From assembly GCF_007989825.1 (NCBI RefSeq), contig NZ_BJUA01000013.1, positions 1 through 64,000 of the forward strand: a DNA stretch of 64,000 nt. The letters run 5' to 3'. The translations under genes and the position numbers were made by a program. This DNA is from Cellulomonas persica. GTDB taxonomy: Bacteria; Actinomycetota; Actinomycetes; Actinomycetales; Cellulomonadaceae. Every line of letters starts with the position of its first letter. The first letter of the stretch is position 1. The notes beneath the pieces are model-generated. The model ran no database searches, was not told the DNA's origin, and saw only the letters and a list, made by a program, of their open reading frames with translations. Below, piece after piece: positions 8,543 to 17,601 of the stretch.

Positions 8543-8558
8543 CCGCGGGCGCCCGCGG
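8543..8558. repeat. 16-bp GC palindrome between ribF and the CAP gene
   Basis: A perfect palindrome of C and G only lies in the 225-nt gap 8479-8703. It may form part of a ribF terminator. The rest of the gap holds a probable leader for the CAP-domain gene, with GGAGG at 8695-8699, and no recognised riboswitch. Confidence 0.35.
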
Positions 8559-8703
8559 GCCGCTGCAGAGGTGCGCGGACGGTGCGTCGCGGCTGGTCAG
8601 CGGCATTCTCTGCGTCGGGACTCAGGTCTCCGGTTCGACGTGCCGATGCGAGCGACAGGGATCCGCCGGATCTCGGCCCTGTCGTCGCCCCACGGAGGTC
8701 CGT

Positions 8704-9783
8704 GTGACCGTGCGTCGCACCCTCGTCCTGATCGGCCTCGCCGCCTCGTGCGCGCTCGTCGCCGGAGCCGTCGTCCCCGCCGCCGCCGGCACGCCCGGCT
8801 CCCCGGCGCAGGCCGGCACCGCGCAGCCGCCCACGGTCCTCGGGCCCACGCTCGCCGCACCGACGAGCGTGACGCTCGACGCGTCCGCGGCGACGGCGCT
8901 GGTCTCCGCCGCCGGCGTCGACACCAAGCCGACCAAGGAATGGGTCACACGCCTGTACAACCGCAGCATCGCCGAGGCGCTCGCGGTGCCGGTCGAGTGG
9001 AGCGGGAGCGTGGGCGCGTGCACCGCCGGACAGGAGTCGAGGGCGTCCCGCGCGGCGACGCTGACGACCGTCAACGCGATGCGCGCGATGGTCCAGCTGC
9101 CGCCGGTCGAGCTCGACACCGAGGCGAGCAGCGCGGCCCAGAAGGCGGCCCTGCTCATGGACGCGAACGACAAGCTGTCGCACGCCCCGAGCCCGAGCGA
9201 GTTCCCCAAGTGCTGGACGCGGGCCGCCAAGAGCGCCGCGGGCGTCTCCAACCTCGCGCTCGGCGCGAGCGGCGCCAAGGCGATCGCCGCGTACATGGTG
9301 GATCCGGGCACCGGCAACACCGCGGTCGGCCACCGCCGGTGGATCCTCAACCCCACGACCACGCGCATCGCGACGGGCTCGACGCCGTCGGCCAACGCGC
9401 TCACGGTGATCGGCCTGGGCTCGTCGTCGTCCGTCGCCGCGCCGACGTGGATCGAGTGGCCCGCGCGCGGCTGGTTCCCGGAGCAGCTCGAGCCGAACGG
9501 CCGCTGGTCGCTGTCGTCGTCCGACCCGGACGTCAGCTTCTCGAAGGCGACCGTCAAGGTGCAGCGGCTGTGGTCGTCGGGCCGCGTGGCCCGCACGCTC
9601 AAGGTCAAGAGGTACACGCCGGTCGTGGGCTACGGCCCCAACACGCTGGTGTTCCACGTCAAGGGCGTCGGCGACCCGAAGGGCACGACGCCGCTGCGGT
9701 ACCGCGTGACGGTGTCCGGCATCACCGGCGGCTCGTCGCGCACCCTGAGCTACGTCGTGCGGCTGTACGACCCCACCGCCTGA
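8704..9783 (+). CDS. Secreted CAP (SCP/PR-1)-domain protein
   Basis: The 359-residue product starts with a Sec signal peptide (VRRTLVLIGLAASCALVAGA, cleavage near AAAGT at about residue 30). A CAP-like domain occupies about residues 115-240: TTVNAMRAMVQLPPVELD, then LSHAPSPSEF and GHRRWILNP, which supply the family's conserved histidines and tryptophan. The last 120 residues look like an Ig-like beta domain ending GSSRTLSYVVRLYD. CAP proteins are exported and have diverse or unknown functions in bacteria. The GTG follows GGAGG. It lies between ribF and rpsO, outside the usual gene order, and appears to be its own unit. Confidence 0.75.
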   Translation: MTVRRTLVLIGLAASCALVAGAVVPAAAGTPGSPAQAGTAQPPTVLGPTLAAPTSVTLDASAATALVSAAGVDTKPTKEWVTRLYNRSIAEALAVPVEWSGSVGACTAGQESRASRAATLTTVNAMRAMVQLPPVELDTEASSAAQKAALLMDANDKLSHAPSPSEFPKCWTRAAKSAAGVSNLALGASGAKAIAAYMVDPGTGNTAVGHRRWILNPTTTRIATGSTPSANALTVIGLGSSSSVAAPTWIEWPARGWFPEQLEPNGRWSLSSSDPDVSFSKATVKVQRLWSSGRVARTLKVKRYTPVVGYGPNTLVFHVKGVGDPKGTTPLRYRVTVSGITGGSSRTLSYVVRLYDPTA

Positions 9784-9866
9784 CGGTCTCGCCCGGCGGG
9801 CGCCGGTCACGCGGGCCGGTCTCGCAGGTCATGTGCGGCCCGGCTCCGGGGCTGGCCTGCGGCTGG

Positions 9867-9872
9867 TAGGCT
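9867..9872 (+). promoter_or_regulatory. Candidate -10 box of rpsO
   Basis: TAGGCT lies about 88 nt before rpsO, leaving a leader long enough for S15 autoregulation as known in other bacteria. No clear -35 box is seen. Confidence 0.35.
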
Positions 9873-9959
9873 GTCGTAGCCGTCAGAACGGCCGCGGAAC
9901 GAGAGAGCCCGGGTGGACGTGCCCCGGCGCACCGCGCAACGAGATCAACAAGGAGAGCC

Positions 9960-10229
9960 GTGTCCCTCGACGCTGCCACCAAGCAGGCCATCATGACCGA
10001 GTACGCCACGCACGAGGGCGACACCGGTTCCCCCGAGGTCCAGATCGCTGTCCTGACGCAGCGCATCAAGGACCTGACCGAGCACCTCAAGGAGCACAAG
10101 CACGACCACCACAGCCGCCGCGGCCTGCTGCTGCTCGTCGGTCGTCGTCGCCGCCTGCTCGGCTACCTGCAGAAGATCGACATCAACCGTTACCGCTCGA
10201 TCATCGAGCGTCTCGGCCTGCGTCGCTGA
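9960..10229 (+). CDS. rpsO: 30S ribosomal protein S15
   Basis: S15 is a primary 16S rRNA-binding protein of the small-subunit platform. The 89-residue product has exactly the family length and shows [36 protein letters not shown] and [13 protein letters not shown]. The GTG follows AAGGAGAG at normal distance. The rpsO-pnp order is conserved across bacteria. A strong hairpin follows. Confidence 0.97.
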   Translation: MSLDAATKQAIMTEYATHEGDTGSPEVQIAVLTQRIKDLTEHLKEHKHDHHSRRGLLLLVGRRRRLLGYLQKIDINRYRSIIERLGLRR

Positions 10230-10235
10230 CCTCCC

Positions 10236-10273
10236 GGACCAGCCCGGATCCCCGCGGGGGTCCGGGCTGGTCC
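10236..10273. terminator. Hairpin between rpsO and pnp
   Basis: A perfect 13-bp stem joins 10236-10248 and 10261-10273, with a nested CCCCGCGGGG in the loop. In other bacteria the rpsO-pnp intergenic hairpin is a processing and attenuation site, so partial read-through into pnp is plausible. Confidence 0.7.
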
Positions 10274-10502
10274 GCATGTCGGGCCCGCGCGTCGCGCGAC
10301 AGGCCCGGCCGCACACCGGCAAGATCGTCGGCGTGCCCGGTCGCTCGAGCCGAGCGGCCCGCACCACCCGTTCCACACGCATCACCCACCGCGTCGGTCC
10401 ACCTGTCCGGTCCTCGGTAGTGGCCCCCGGAGCCTGGCTCCGTGGGCCTCGATCGAAGACCGCCGGGACCGGCCGGCGCCTTCGAGAGCAAGGAGGGCAC
10501 CC

Positions 10503-12725
10503 GTGGAGGGTCCCGAGATCCAGTTCGCCGAGGCCGTGATCGACAACGGTCGCTTCGGCACCCGCACCGTCCGTTTCGAGACCGGCCGCCTCGCCAAGCA
10601 GGCCGCCGGCTCCGCCGCCGCGTACCTCGACGGCGAGACGATGCTCCTGTCGGCCACGACGGCCGGCAAGCACCCCAAGGAGCAGTTCGACTTCTTCCCG
10701 CTGACGATCGACGTCGAGGAGCGGCAGTACGCCGCCGGCAAGATCCCCGGCTCGTTCTTCCGCCGTGAGGGCCGCCCGTCGACCGAGGCGATCCTCGCGT
10801 GCCGTCTCGTCGACCGTCCGCTGCGCCCGCTGTTCGTCAAGGGCCTGCGCAACGAGGTCCAGGTCGTCATCACCGTCCTGGCGATCCACCCGGACGACGC
10901 GTACGACGTGCTCGCGATCAACGCCGCGTCGATCTCGACGCAGCTGTCGGGCCTGCCGTTCTCCGGCCCTGTCGGCGGTGTGCGCATCGCGCTCATCGAC
11001 GGCCAGTGGGTCGCGTTCCCGCGCTACTCCGAGCGTGAGCGCGCGACGTTCGACATGGTCGTCGCGGGCCGCGTGGTCGGCGACGACGTCGCGATCGCGA
11101 TGATCGAGGCCGAGGCGCCCGAGAAGTCGTGGAACATCATCAAGGACGAGGGCGGCCAGGCGCCGACCGAGGAGATCGTCGCGCAGGGCCTCGAGGCCGC
11201 CAAGCCGTTCATCCGCGTCCTCGTCGAGGCGCAGACCGAGCTCGCCGCGAAGGCCGCCAAGGAGACCCAGGTCTTCCCGACGTTCCCGGACTACCAGGAC
11301 GACGTCTACGCCGCGGTCGAGGCCGCCGCGACGGCGCGCCTGGGCGAGGCCCTGAGCATCGCCGACAAGCAGACCCGCGAGGGTCGCCTCGACGAGATCA
11401 AGGCCGAGGTGCAGGCCGAGCTCGCCGCGCAGTTCGAGGGTCGCGACAAGGAGATCTCCGCCGCGTACCGCTCGGTGCAGAAGAAGCTCATCCGCCAGCG
11501 CATCCTCACCGACGGCTTCCGCATCGACGGCCGTGGCCTGCGCGACATCCGCACGCTCTCGGCCGAGGTCGAGGTCCTGCCGCGCGTGCACGGCTCGGCG
11601 CTGTTCGAGCGTGGCGAGACCCAGATCCTGGGCGTCACGACGCTGAACATGCTCCGCATGGAGCAGCAGCTCGACACGCTGTCGCCCGAGACGCGCAAGC
11701 GCTACATGCACAACTACAACTTCCCGCCCTACTCGACGGGCGAGACGGGCCGCGTGGGCTCGCCGAAGCGCCGCGAGATCGGCCACGGAGCGCTCGCCGA
11801 GCGCGCGCTCATGCCGGTCCTGCCGAGCCGCGAGGAGTTCCCCTACGCGATCCGTCAGGTCTCGGAGGCGCTGGGCTCGAACGGCTCGACGTCGATGGGC
11901 TCGGTCTGCGCCTCGACCCTGTCGCTGCTCAACGCGGGTGTGCCGCTGCGCGCGCCCGTCGCGGGCATCGCGATGGGCCTCGTGTCCGACACGGTGGACG
12001 GTGAGACCCGCTACGCGGCGCTCACCGACATCCTCGGCGCCGAGGACGCGTTCGGCGACATGGACTTCAAGGTCGCCGGTACCCGCGAGTTCGTCACGGC
12101 CATCCAGCTCGACACCAAGCTCGACGGCATCCCCGCCTCGGTCCTGGCCGGCGCGCTGACGCAGGCCAAGGAGGCGCGTCTGGCGATCCTCGACGTCATC
12201 GCCGAGGCCATCGACACGCCCGACGAGATGAGCCCGTTCGCGCCGCGCGTCATCACGGTGAAGGTCCCGGTCGACAAGATCGGCGAGGTCATCGGCCCGA
12301 AGGGCAAGATGATCAACCAGATCCAGGAGGAGACCGGCGCCGACATCTCGATCGAGGACGACGGCACGGTCTACATCGGCGCGACCGACGGTCCGTCGGC
12401 CGAGGCCGCGCGGGCCGCGATCAACGCGATCGCGAACCCGCACATGCCGGAGATCGGCGAGCGCTTCGTCGGCACCGTCGTCAAGACGACGACGTTCGGC
12501 GCGTTCATCTCGCTGTCGCCGGGCAAGGACGGTCTGCTGCACATCAGCCAGATCCGCAAGCTCGTCGGCGGCAAGCGCGTCGAGAACGTCGAGGACGTGC
12601 TCGCGGTCGGCCAGAAGGTCCAGGTCGAGATCGGCGAGATCGACCCGCGCGGCAAGCTGTCGCTGCACGCGGTCGTCGACGAGGACAAGGCCGAGGCCCC
12701 GGCCGACGCCGCGGTCGACGCCTGA
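10503..12725 (+). CDS. pnp: Polyribonucleotide nucleotidyltransferase
   Basis: PNPase degrades RNA 3' to 5' by phosphorolysis and can add tails. The 740-residue product has two RNase PH-like domains, with [20 protein letters not shown] in the first and [16 protein letters not shown] in the second. A KH domain near residue 585 ([18 protein letters not shown]) and an S1 domain from about 651 ([17 protein letters not shown]) complete the canonical architecture. The start is a GTG after AAGGAGGG. The stop is 1 nt before the next GTG, suggesting coupling with the M16 peptidase. Confidence 0.96.
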   Translation: MEGPEIQFAEAVIDNGRFGTRTVRFETGRLAKQAAGSAAAYLDGETMLLSATTAGKHPKEQFDFFPLTIDVEERQYAAGKIPGSFFRREGRPSTEAILACRLVDRPLRPLFVKGLRNEVQVVITVLAIHPDDAYDVLAINAASISTQLSGLPFSGPVGGVRIALIDGQWVAFPRYSERERATFDMVVAGRVVGDDVAIAMIEAEAPEKSWNIIKDEGGQAPTEEIVAQGLEAAKPFIRVLVEAQTELAAKAAKETQVFPTFPDYQDDVYAAVEAAATARLGEALSIADKQTREGRLDEIKAEVQAELAAQFEGRDKEISAAYRSVQKKLIRQRILTDGFRIDGRGLRDIRTLSAEVEVLPRVHGSALFERGETQILGVTTLNMLRMEQQLDTLSPETRKRYMHNYNFPPYSTGETGRVGSPKRREIGHGALAERALMPVLPSREEFPYAIRQVSEALGSNGSTSMGSVCASTLSLLNAGVPLRAPVAGIAMGLVSDTVDGETRYAALTDILGAEDAFGDMDFKVAGTREFVTAIQLDTKLDGIPASVLAGALTQAKEARLAILDVIAEAIDTPDEMSPFAPRVITVKVPVDKIGEVIGPKGKMINQIQEETGADISIEDDGTVYIGATDGPSAEAARAAINAIANPHMPEIGERFVGTVVKTTTFGAFISLSPGKDGLLHISQIRKLVGGKRVENVEDVLAVGQKVQVEIGEIDPRGKLSLHAVVDEDKAEAPADAAVDA

Positions 12726-12726
12726 C

Positions 12727-14070
12727 GTGCCTCTCGAGCTCCCGCTCGTGCGCCCGGGTCTCCCGGGCGCCGAGCAGTCCGCCGGGCAGGACGGCGACGC
12801 CTTCGTGCGTCGTTCCGTCCTGCCCGGCGGCGTCCGGGTCCTGACCGAGCACATGCCCGGCCTGCGGTCCGCCACCGTCGGGGCGTGGGTCGGCGTCGGC
12901 TCGCGTGACGAGGAGTCGGGTCACTTCGGCTCGACGCACTTCCTCGAGCACCTGCTCTTCAAGGGCACGGCGCGGCGCACCGCGATGGACATCGCGGAGG
13001 CGTTCGACGCGGTGGGTGGCGAGGCCAACGCGGCGACCGGGAAGGAGCACACGTGCTACTACGCGCGCGTGCTCGACACCGACCTGCCCATGGCGGTCGA
13101 CGTGATCGCCGACATGGTGACCTCCGCACGCCTCGACGCCGACGAGCTCGAGACCGAGCGGGGTGTCATCCTCGAAGAGCTCGCCATGAACGACGACGAC
13201 CCGAGCGACGTCGTGCACGAGCAGTTCGCCACCGCGGTGCTCGGCGAGCACCCGCTGGGCCGGCCGATCGGCGGCACCCCGGACACGATCCGCGACGTGC
13301 CGCGCGACGCCGTCTGGGAGCACTACCGCTGGCACTACCAGCCGTCGACGCTCGTCGTGAGCGCCGCCGGCGGGGTCGACCACGACACGCTGTGCGCGCA
13401 GGTCTCCGACGCCCTCGTCGCCGGGGGCTGGGACCTGTCGGGCGACGCGAGTCCCACCGGTCGCCGTGATCGCGCCGTCGAGCTCGCCGCCGGGCAGCAG
13501 GGTCTGCCGATCGTCGGCGTCGAGCGCGCCGTGCGGCGGCACACCGAGCAGGCGAACGTCATCGTCGGCTGCACGTCGCTGACCGCTACCGACGACCGGC
13601 GGTTCACGCTGTCGGTGCTCAACGCGGTGCTCGGCGGCGGCATGTCGTCGCGCCTGTTCCAGGAGGTGCGCGAGAAGCGAGGCCTGGCGTACTCGACGTA
13701 CTCGTTCGCGTCCGGCCACACCGACACCGGCGTGTTCGGCCTCTACGCGGGGTGCACGCCGGCGAAGGTCGACGAGGTCGTCGCGCTCATGGTCGCGGAG
13801 TGGGAGCGCCTCGCCGCGGAGCCCATCACGGCCGCCGAGCTCGAGCGGTCGATCGGACAGCTCTCGGGCGGGCTCGTGCTCGGCATGGAGGACACGGGCT
13901 CGCGCATGAGCCGTCTGGGCAAGGCCGAGCTCGTGCACGGCCAGCTGCTGAGCATCGACGAGTCGCTCGAGCGCGTGCGTGCCGTCACGGTGCAGGACGT
14001 CCAGGAGCTCGCCGCCGAGCTCGCGTCACGGCCGCGGTCCGTCGTGCGCGTCGGACCGTTCGGCGACTGA
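12727..14070 (+). CDS. M16 family zinc metallopeptidase
   Basis: This pitrilysin/mitochondrial-processing-peptidase-like protease has 447 residues. The inverted zinc motif HFLEH (H71, E74, H75) is intact, followed by the distal Glu in ETERGVILEE. The C-terminal half has the R/Y element REKRGLAYSTYSF typical of active M16B peptidases, so one chain holds both motifs. It follows pnp with a 1-nt gap, a pairing seen in many bacteria, and is probably cotranscribed. The physiological substrate is unknown. Confidence 0.9.
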   Translation: MPLELPLVRPGLPGAEQSAGQDGDAFVRRSVLPGGVRVLTEHMPGLRSATVGAWVGVGSRDEESGHFGSTHFLEHLLFKGTARRTAMDIAEAFDAVGGEANAATGKEHTCYYARVLDTDLPMAVDVIADMVTSARLDADELETERGVILEELAMNDDDPSDVVHEQFATAVLGEHPLGRPIGGTPDTIRDVPRDAVWEHYRWHYQPSTLVVSAAGGVDHDTLCAQVSDALVAGGWDLSGDASPTGRRDRAVELAAGQQGLPIVGVERAVRRHTEQANVIVGCTSLTATDDRRFTLSVLNAVLGGGMSSRLFQEVREKRGLAYSTYSFASGHTDTGVFGLYAGCTPAKVDEVVALMVAEWERLAAEPITAAELERSIGQLSGGLVLGMEDTGSRMSRLGKAELVHGQLLSIDESLERVRAVTVQDVQELAAELASRPRSVVRVGPFGD

Positions 14071-14081
14071 GCCGGGCCAGG

Positions 14082-14149
14082 CTGATCACGGCGCGCTGAT
14101 CACGACGCCCTGATCACGACATCCTGGTCACGACCCCTGATCACCGCGC
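14082..14149. repeat. Five imperfect 13-14-nt tandem repeats
   Basis: Copies of CTGATCACGACgcc-like units begin at 14082, 14096, 14110, 14124 and 14137. The core TGATCAC is kept in four, with TGGTCAC in the fourth. They fill the space between the M16 gene stop and the terminator stem. Confidence 0.85.
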
Positions 14150-14184
14150 TGCGCGGGCCGGCCGAGGCCGACCCGCGCAGCGCG
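14145..14184. terminator. Bidirectional terminator between the M16 peptidase and subtilase genes
   Basis: A perfect 13-bp stem joins 14145-14157 and 14172-14184 across 14 nt. It is shared by the convergent genes on either side. Confidence 0.75.
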
Positions 14185-14220
14185 GGACCTTCCGGGCGTC
14201 AGCCCGGTCGTGTCAGGTGA

Positions 14221-17200
14221 TCACGGGATCGACGACGTGCTCTCGCACGACGCCCCCGAGTCGGCGCCGGTGCCGCCGAAGCAGGAGTCCGTCCCCGTAC
14301 CGCCGTTGAGCGTGTCGGTACCGGACTCGCCGTACAGCTTGTCCGTCCCGGCGTCGCCGTACAGGGCGTCGTTCCCGGTGCCGCCGCGCACGGTGTCGTT
14401 CCCCGACCCGCCGCGCAGGGTGTCGTTGCCCGACCCGCCGAGCACGGTGTCGTTGCCGGCCCCGCCGGTCGCGGTGTCGCCACCCGAGCCGGCGTCGACC
14501 GCGTCGTTCCCCGACCCGCCGTCGATGGTGTCGGTGCCGTCACCCCCGGCGATGGTGTCCGCTCCGACGTCGCCGTACAGCCGGTCGTTGCCGGTGCCTC
14601 CGGAGATCAGGTCGTTGCCGTCACCGCCACGGACCGTGTCGTTGCCGGGGTTGCCGTACAGCTTGTCGCTGCCGGCCTCCCCGAGGACCGTGTCGTTCCC
14701 GTTGCCGCCGAGGATGGTGTCGACGCCCGGCCCTCCCGAGAGCGAGTCGTTGCCGTCCCAGCCCTCGATCCGGTCGTTGCCGGCGCCACCGCGCAGCACG
14801 TTCACGCCTGCAGTCCCGACGAGCCGGTCGGCGTACGCGGAACCGATGGCGTTCTCGGCCTGCACGATCGTGTCGGTCCCCTGACCCGTCGCGGTGCCCG
14901 CGGCGAGGTCGACGACGACACCCGCGGTCGCGGTCGCGAAGATGACGGTGTCCGTGCCGGCCATGCCCCACAGCGCGTCGTTGCCGGCGCCGCCGTTGAG
15001 CTCGTCGTCGCCGAACCAACCGTCCAGCACGTCGTCGCCAGCCCCCCCGTTGAGGTAGTCGCCGGCGTCGTCGTTCGACCCGCCACCGGGGTTGCCGAGC
15101 AGCGTGTCGTTGCCCGCCTCGCCCCGGATGTCGTCCGAGCCCGACCCGCCGAACACGGTGTCGTTGCCCGAGCCGCCGCGGATCGTGTCGTCACCCGCGT
15201 CACCGCAGATCCGGTCGTTGCCGCCCAGACCGTTGATGACGTCGTTGCCCGCACCGGCGACGATCACGTCGGCGCCCGCTGTTCCGTTGATCGTGTCCGC
15301 GCCCGGCGTCCCGACGATGGTCGCCGCGACACCCCCGCAGAGCGGCGGGGCCCCGTTCTCGATGTGCAGGTTGAGCAGGCCGTTGGCCGCGCCGAACCCG
15401 TCCACCTTGATGCGGTAGGTGGTGCCGCCGTTGACGGGGAACGTGACCAGGCTGCGGTTGCCCGTGCCGGAGTCGTCGTCCCAGGCCAGCGGCGTGAGCG
15501 TGGCCAGCGAGCTGCCGGTGTAGACGGTCAGCGTCGTGTCGAACGTGGTCACGGACGTGCCGTTGTCCTCGGTCGAGATCGTCGCGGTGCCGGTCGTGGC
15601 GGGTGTCCACCGCCACCAGACGCCGTTGTCGACGCTGAACGGCCCCGGCTCGCCCGGCTCGGCGTCGGAGCAGACGGTGAAGTCGAAGTCGTTGATCGGC
15701 CCGTTTCCGGCGAACACCTCCGGCGACGCGAAGTCGTTGTTGTTCACCGTGCGGGTCGCCGCGTCGAGCACGTTGATGCGCTTGCGGGTGACACCCGCCC
15801 GCGTCACGTCCACGCCCGTCGCGTCGAGGTTCGCCGCCGCGGCCGCGTTCGTGATGGGGACGCCGTTGCCGTCGACGCACTCGCGCAGCAGCGCGAAGGC
15901 GCCCGTGACGTGCGGGGCCGCCATCGAGGTGCCGTCCTTGAACCCGTGGTTGTTCGTGGTCGGGACGGCGGCGTCGATCGAGACACCCGGAGCCCACCAG
16001 CGCAGGCCCGAGGTCGAGTTGCTGAACCCGGCCGGGACGTCGGTGTCCGTCGTCGCGCCGATCGCGAACGCCGTCGTGAGGCAGCCGGGGAAGCTCATCC
16101 CGGCGGTGCTGCCGTTGTTGCCGGCGGCCACGACGACCGCGACGCCCTGCCCCTGCAGGAGCGAGAACCACGTGTTCGTGGTCGGGCCGGTGTTCACGCA
16201 CCCGGCGTCACCCGGTGCGAACACGGCGTTCGTCCCGATGCTCAGGTTGACCGAGACGATCTTGGGGTTCGTCGTGGTCTTGAGCGCGTAGACGCGGGCG
16301 AGCGCGTTGTTGATCGACGAGAACTGGGCCGTCCACCGTGCGCTGGTGGGGTTGTCCTGCGCGACCTTCAGCGCGTGGATCCCGGCCCCGCGCGCGACGC
16401 CCTCGTGCCCTCCGGTGAACGTGCTGCCCGCCGCGATGCTCGCGACGTGCGTGCCGTGGTCGCAGTCGGTCGAGTGCGTGCACTCGTCGGCCGAGCCCGG
16501 TGCCGTCGACGCGTTGACCCCGCCAGGGCACGACGAGTCGGTGACGTAGCAGGCCTGCGACACGATGCGTCCCGTGAACGCGTTGTGCTGGTTGTCGACC
16601 CCGGAGTCGATCACGGCGACCTCGTACCTGCCGCCGGTCGCGCCGTCGAAGTCGTTGCCGAGGACCCCAGCGGTGTTGAGCAGGTCGGAGTCGATGACCC
16701 CGGTGCTCGTGTCCAGCGTCGAGTACGCCTCGCCGTCGAGCGTGACCGACCCGACGTCCGGGTCGGCGAGCAGGGCGTCGAGCCCGTCCTCGGTAACGGT
16801 CCAGACCCCGGCCGGGAGGACCGGGTCGAGGCTCACGAGGTCCGAGCCCGTGCCGGCGAGGGTCGCGCCGATCGCGGCCTGGGCGTCAGCGGTCAGCTCG
16901 CTCTGCACCCGGCCCGCCGTCGCCGACGTGCCGAGGTCGGACCGCAGCGCGTCGGCGGCCGTGACGGTCACGCGCGCGCTGCCGGCCCGGGTGATCGCGG
17001 AGCGCACCGCGGCCACCTGCGTCGGGTCGGGGGCGCTCGGCAGGGGAGCGACCGCGGGCAGCCGCTTCGTCTGGGGCGTCTTCGAGCCGGCGACGTCGGG
17101 CGTGACGAAGCCCGGGGTCGGGACCGGCCCCGGGTCGGTGGTCTTGGGTACGTCCGTCGCGGCGCCGGAGGCCCCGGCGCCCTCGGGGTGGTAGCCGACG

Positions 17201-17382
17201 TAGCCCTCGAACTCCGGCTGCGCCCCGGCCGGGTCCTGCAGCGGGTTCGACGCCTGGCTGGTGGCGGCCGGCGGGGCCGCGAGGGCGGCAGTGCCGCCGG
17301 TGATGGCCAGAGCCAGCGCAGCGACCGTGGCTGCCGTGGCTCGTCGTACGTTCCTCCGATGACATCTTGCGGGCACGATCAT
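14221..17382 (-). CDS. Secreted S8 subtilase with RTX calcium-binding repeats
   Basis: A 1053-residue exported serine protease. A Sec signal peptide (about 1-36, ending ALAAP) precedes a proregion-like segment to about 240. The subtilisin domain carries D259 (VIDSGVD), H309 (DHGTHVAS), the oxyanion Asn in AAGNNGS and S486 (GTSMAAPH), so the triad is complete. A beta domain resembling a PPC module (about 560-680) is followed by roughly thirty GGxGxDxUx nonapeptides (about 690-1040), which should bind calcium outside the cell. The C-terminal end carries several cysteines. The ATG at 17382 follows GAGGGGG and opens an intact signal peptide. RTX repeats usually mark type I secretion; here the signal peptide argues for Sec. 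It faces an AraC-like regulator. Confidence 0.9.
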   Translation of the reverse strand: MIVPARCHRRNVRRATAATVAALALAITGGTAALAAPPAATSQASNPLQDPAGAQPEFEGYVGYHPEGAGASGAATDVPKTTDPGPVPTPGFVTPDVAGSKTPQTKRLPAVAPLPSAPDPTQVAAVRSAITRAGSARVTVTAADALRSDLGTSATAGRVQSELTADAQAAIGATLAGTGSDLVSLDPVLPAGVWTVTEDGLDALLADPDVGSVTLDGEAYSTLDTSTGVIDSDLLNTAGVLGNDFDGATGGRYEVAVIDSGVDNQHNAFTGRIVSQACYVTDSSCPGGVNASTAPGSADECTHSTDCDHGTHVASIAAGSTFTGGHEGVARGAGIHALKVAQDNPTSARWTAQFSSINNALARVYALKTTTNPKIVSVNLSIGTNAVFAPGDAGCVNTGPTTNTWFSLLQGQGVAVVVAAGNNGSTAGMSFPGCLTTAFAIGATTDTDVPAGFSNSTSGLRWWAPGVSIDAAVPTTNNHGFKDGTSMAAPHVTGAFALLRECVDGNGVPITNAAAAANLDATGVDVTRAGVTRKRINVLDAATRTVNNNDFASPEVFAGNGPINDFDFTVCSDAEPGEPGPFSVDNGVWWRWTPATTGTATISTEDNGTSVTTFDTTLTVYTGSSLATLTPLAWDDDSGTGNRSLVTFPVNGGTTYRIKVDGFGAANGLLNLHIENGAPPLCGGVAATIVGTPGADTINGTAGADVIVAGAGNDVINGLGGNDRICGDAGDDTIRGGSGNDTVFGGSGSDDIRGEAGNDTLLGNPGGGSNDDAGDYLNGGAGDDVLDGWFGDDELNGGAGNDALWGMAGTDTVIFATATAGVVVDLAAGTATGQGTDTIVQAENAIGSAYADRLVGTAGVNVLRGGAGNDRIEGWDGNDSLSGGPGVDTILGGNGNDTVLGEAGSDKLYGNPGNDTVRGGDGNDLISGGTGNDRLYGDVGADTIAGGDGTDTIDGGSGNDAVDAGSGGDTATGGAGNDTVLGGSGNDTLRGGSGNDTVRGGTGNDALYGDAGTDKLYGESGTDTLNGGTGTDSCFGGTGADSGASCESTSSIP

Positions 17383-17529
17383 CGTGCACCCCCTCGTGCT
17401 GAGCGAAGACGGGCGCCGGCGGTCGCGGTGGAGGGCCCCGACGCGCACGGCCGCCCCGTCTCGTGCGACAGTCAGGAGCCGGCGCGGGGCGCGGTACGGA
17501 CGTCCTGCGAGCGAACGATGTCGGGTTCG

Positions 17530-17543
17530 GGGTGTTTTCACCC
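17530..17543. other. Small hairpin in the subtilase/AraC divergent region
   Basis: GGGTG (17530-17534) pairs with CACCC (17539-17543) over a TTTT loop. It is the only structure seen in the 219-nt divergent gap 17383-17601 and may be part of an operator or leader. Confidence 0.25.
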
Positions 17544-17601
17544 TGCTCTCGGGCCGGCGTTCGCCACCCCGACCCGCGGTGCGCGAGGCGATGATGGAGC
17601 C

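Noticed and set aside
8630-8660. tRNA-like GGTTCGA element
   Set aside because: No acceptor stem, D-arm or anticodon arm can be folded around it.
8479-8703. Possible c-di-AMP (ydaO-type) riboswitch before the CAP-domain gene
   Set aside because: GGGGGAACC followed by GGGGAAACC looks similar to the start of that motif, but the later conserved GGGGTGAA and CCGAACCCGACAGC-like blocks are absent. A covariance-model search would decide.
7363-9810. Long antisense frame across ribF and the CAP gene
   Set aside because: It spans two well-supported plus-strand genes and a terminator, and shows no signal, motif or plausible composition.
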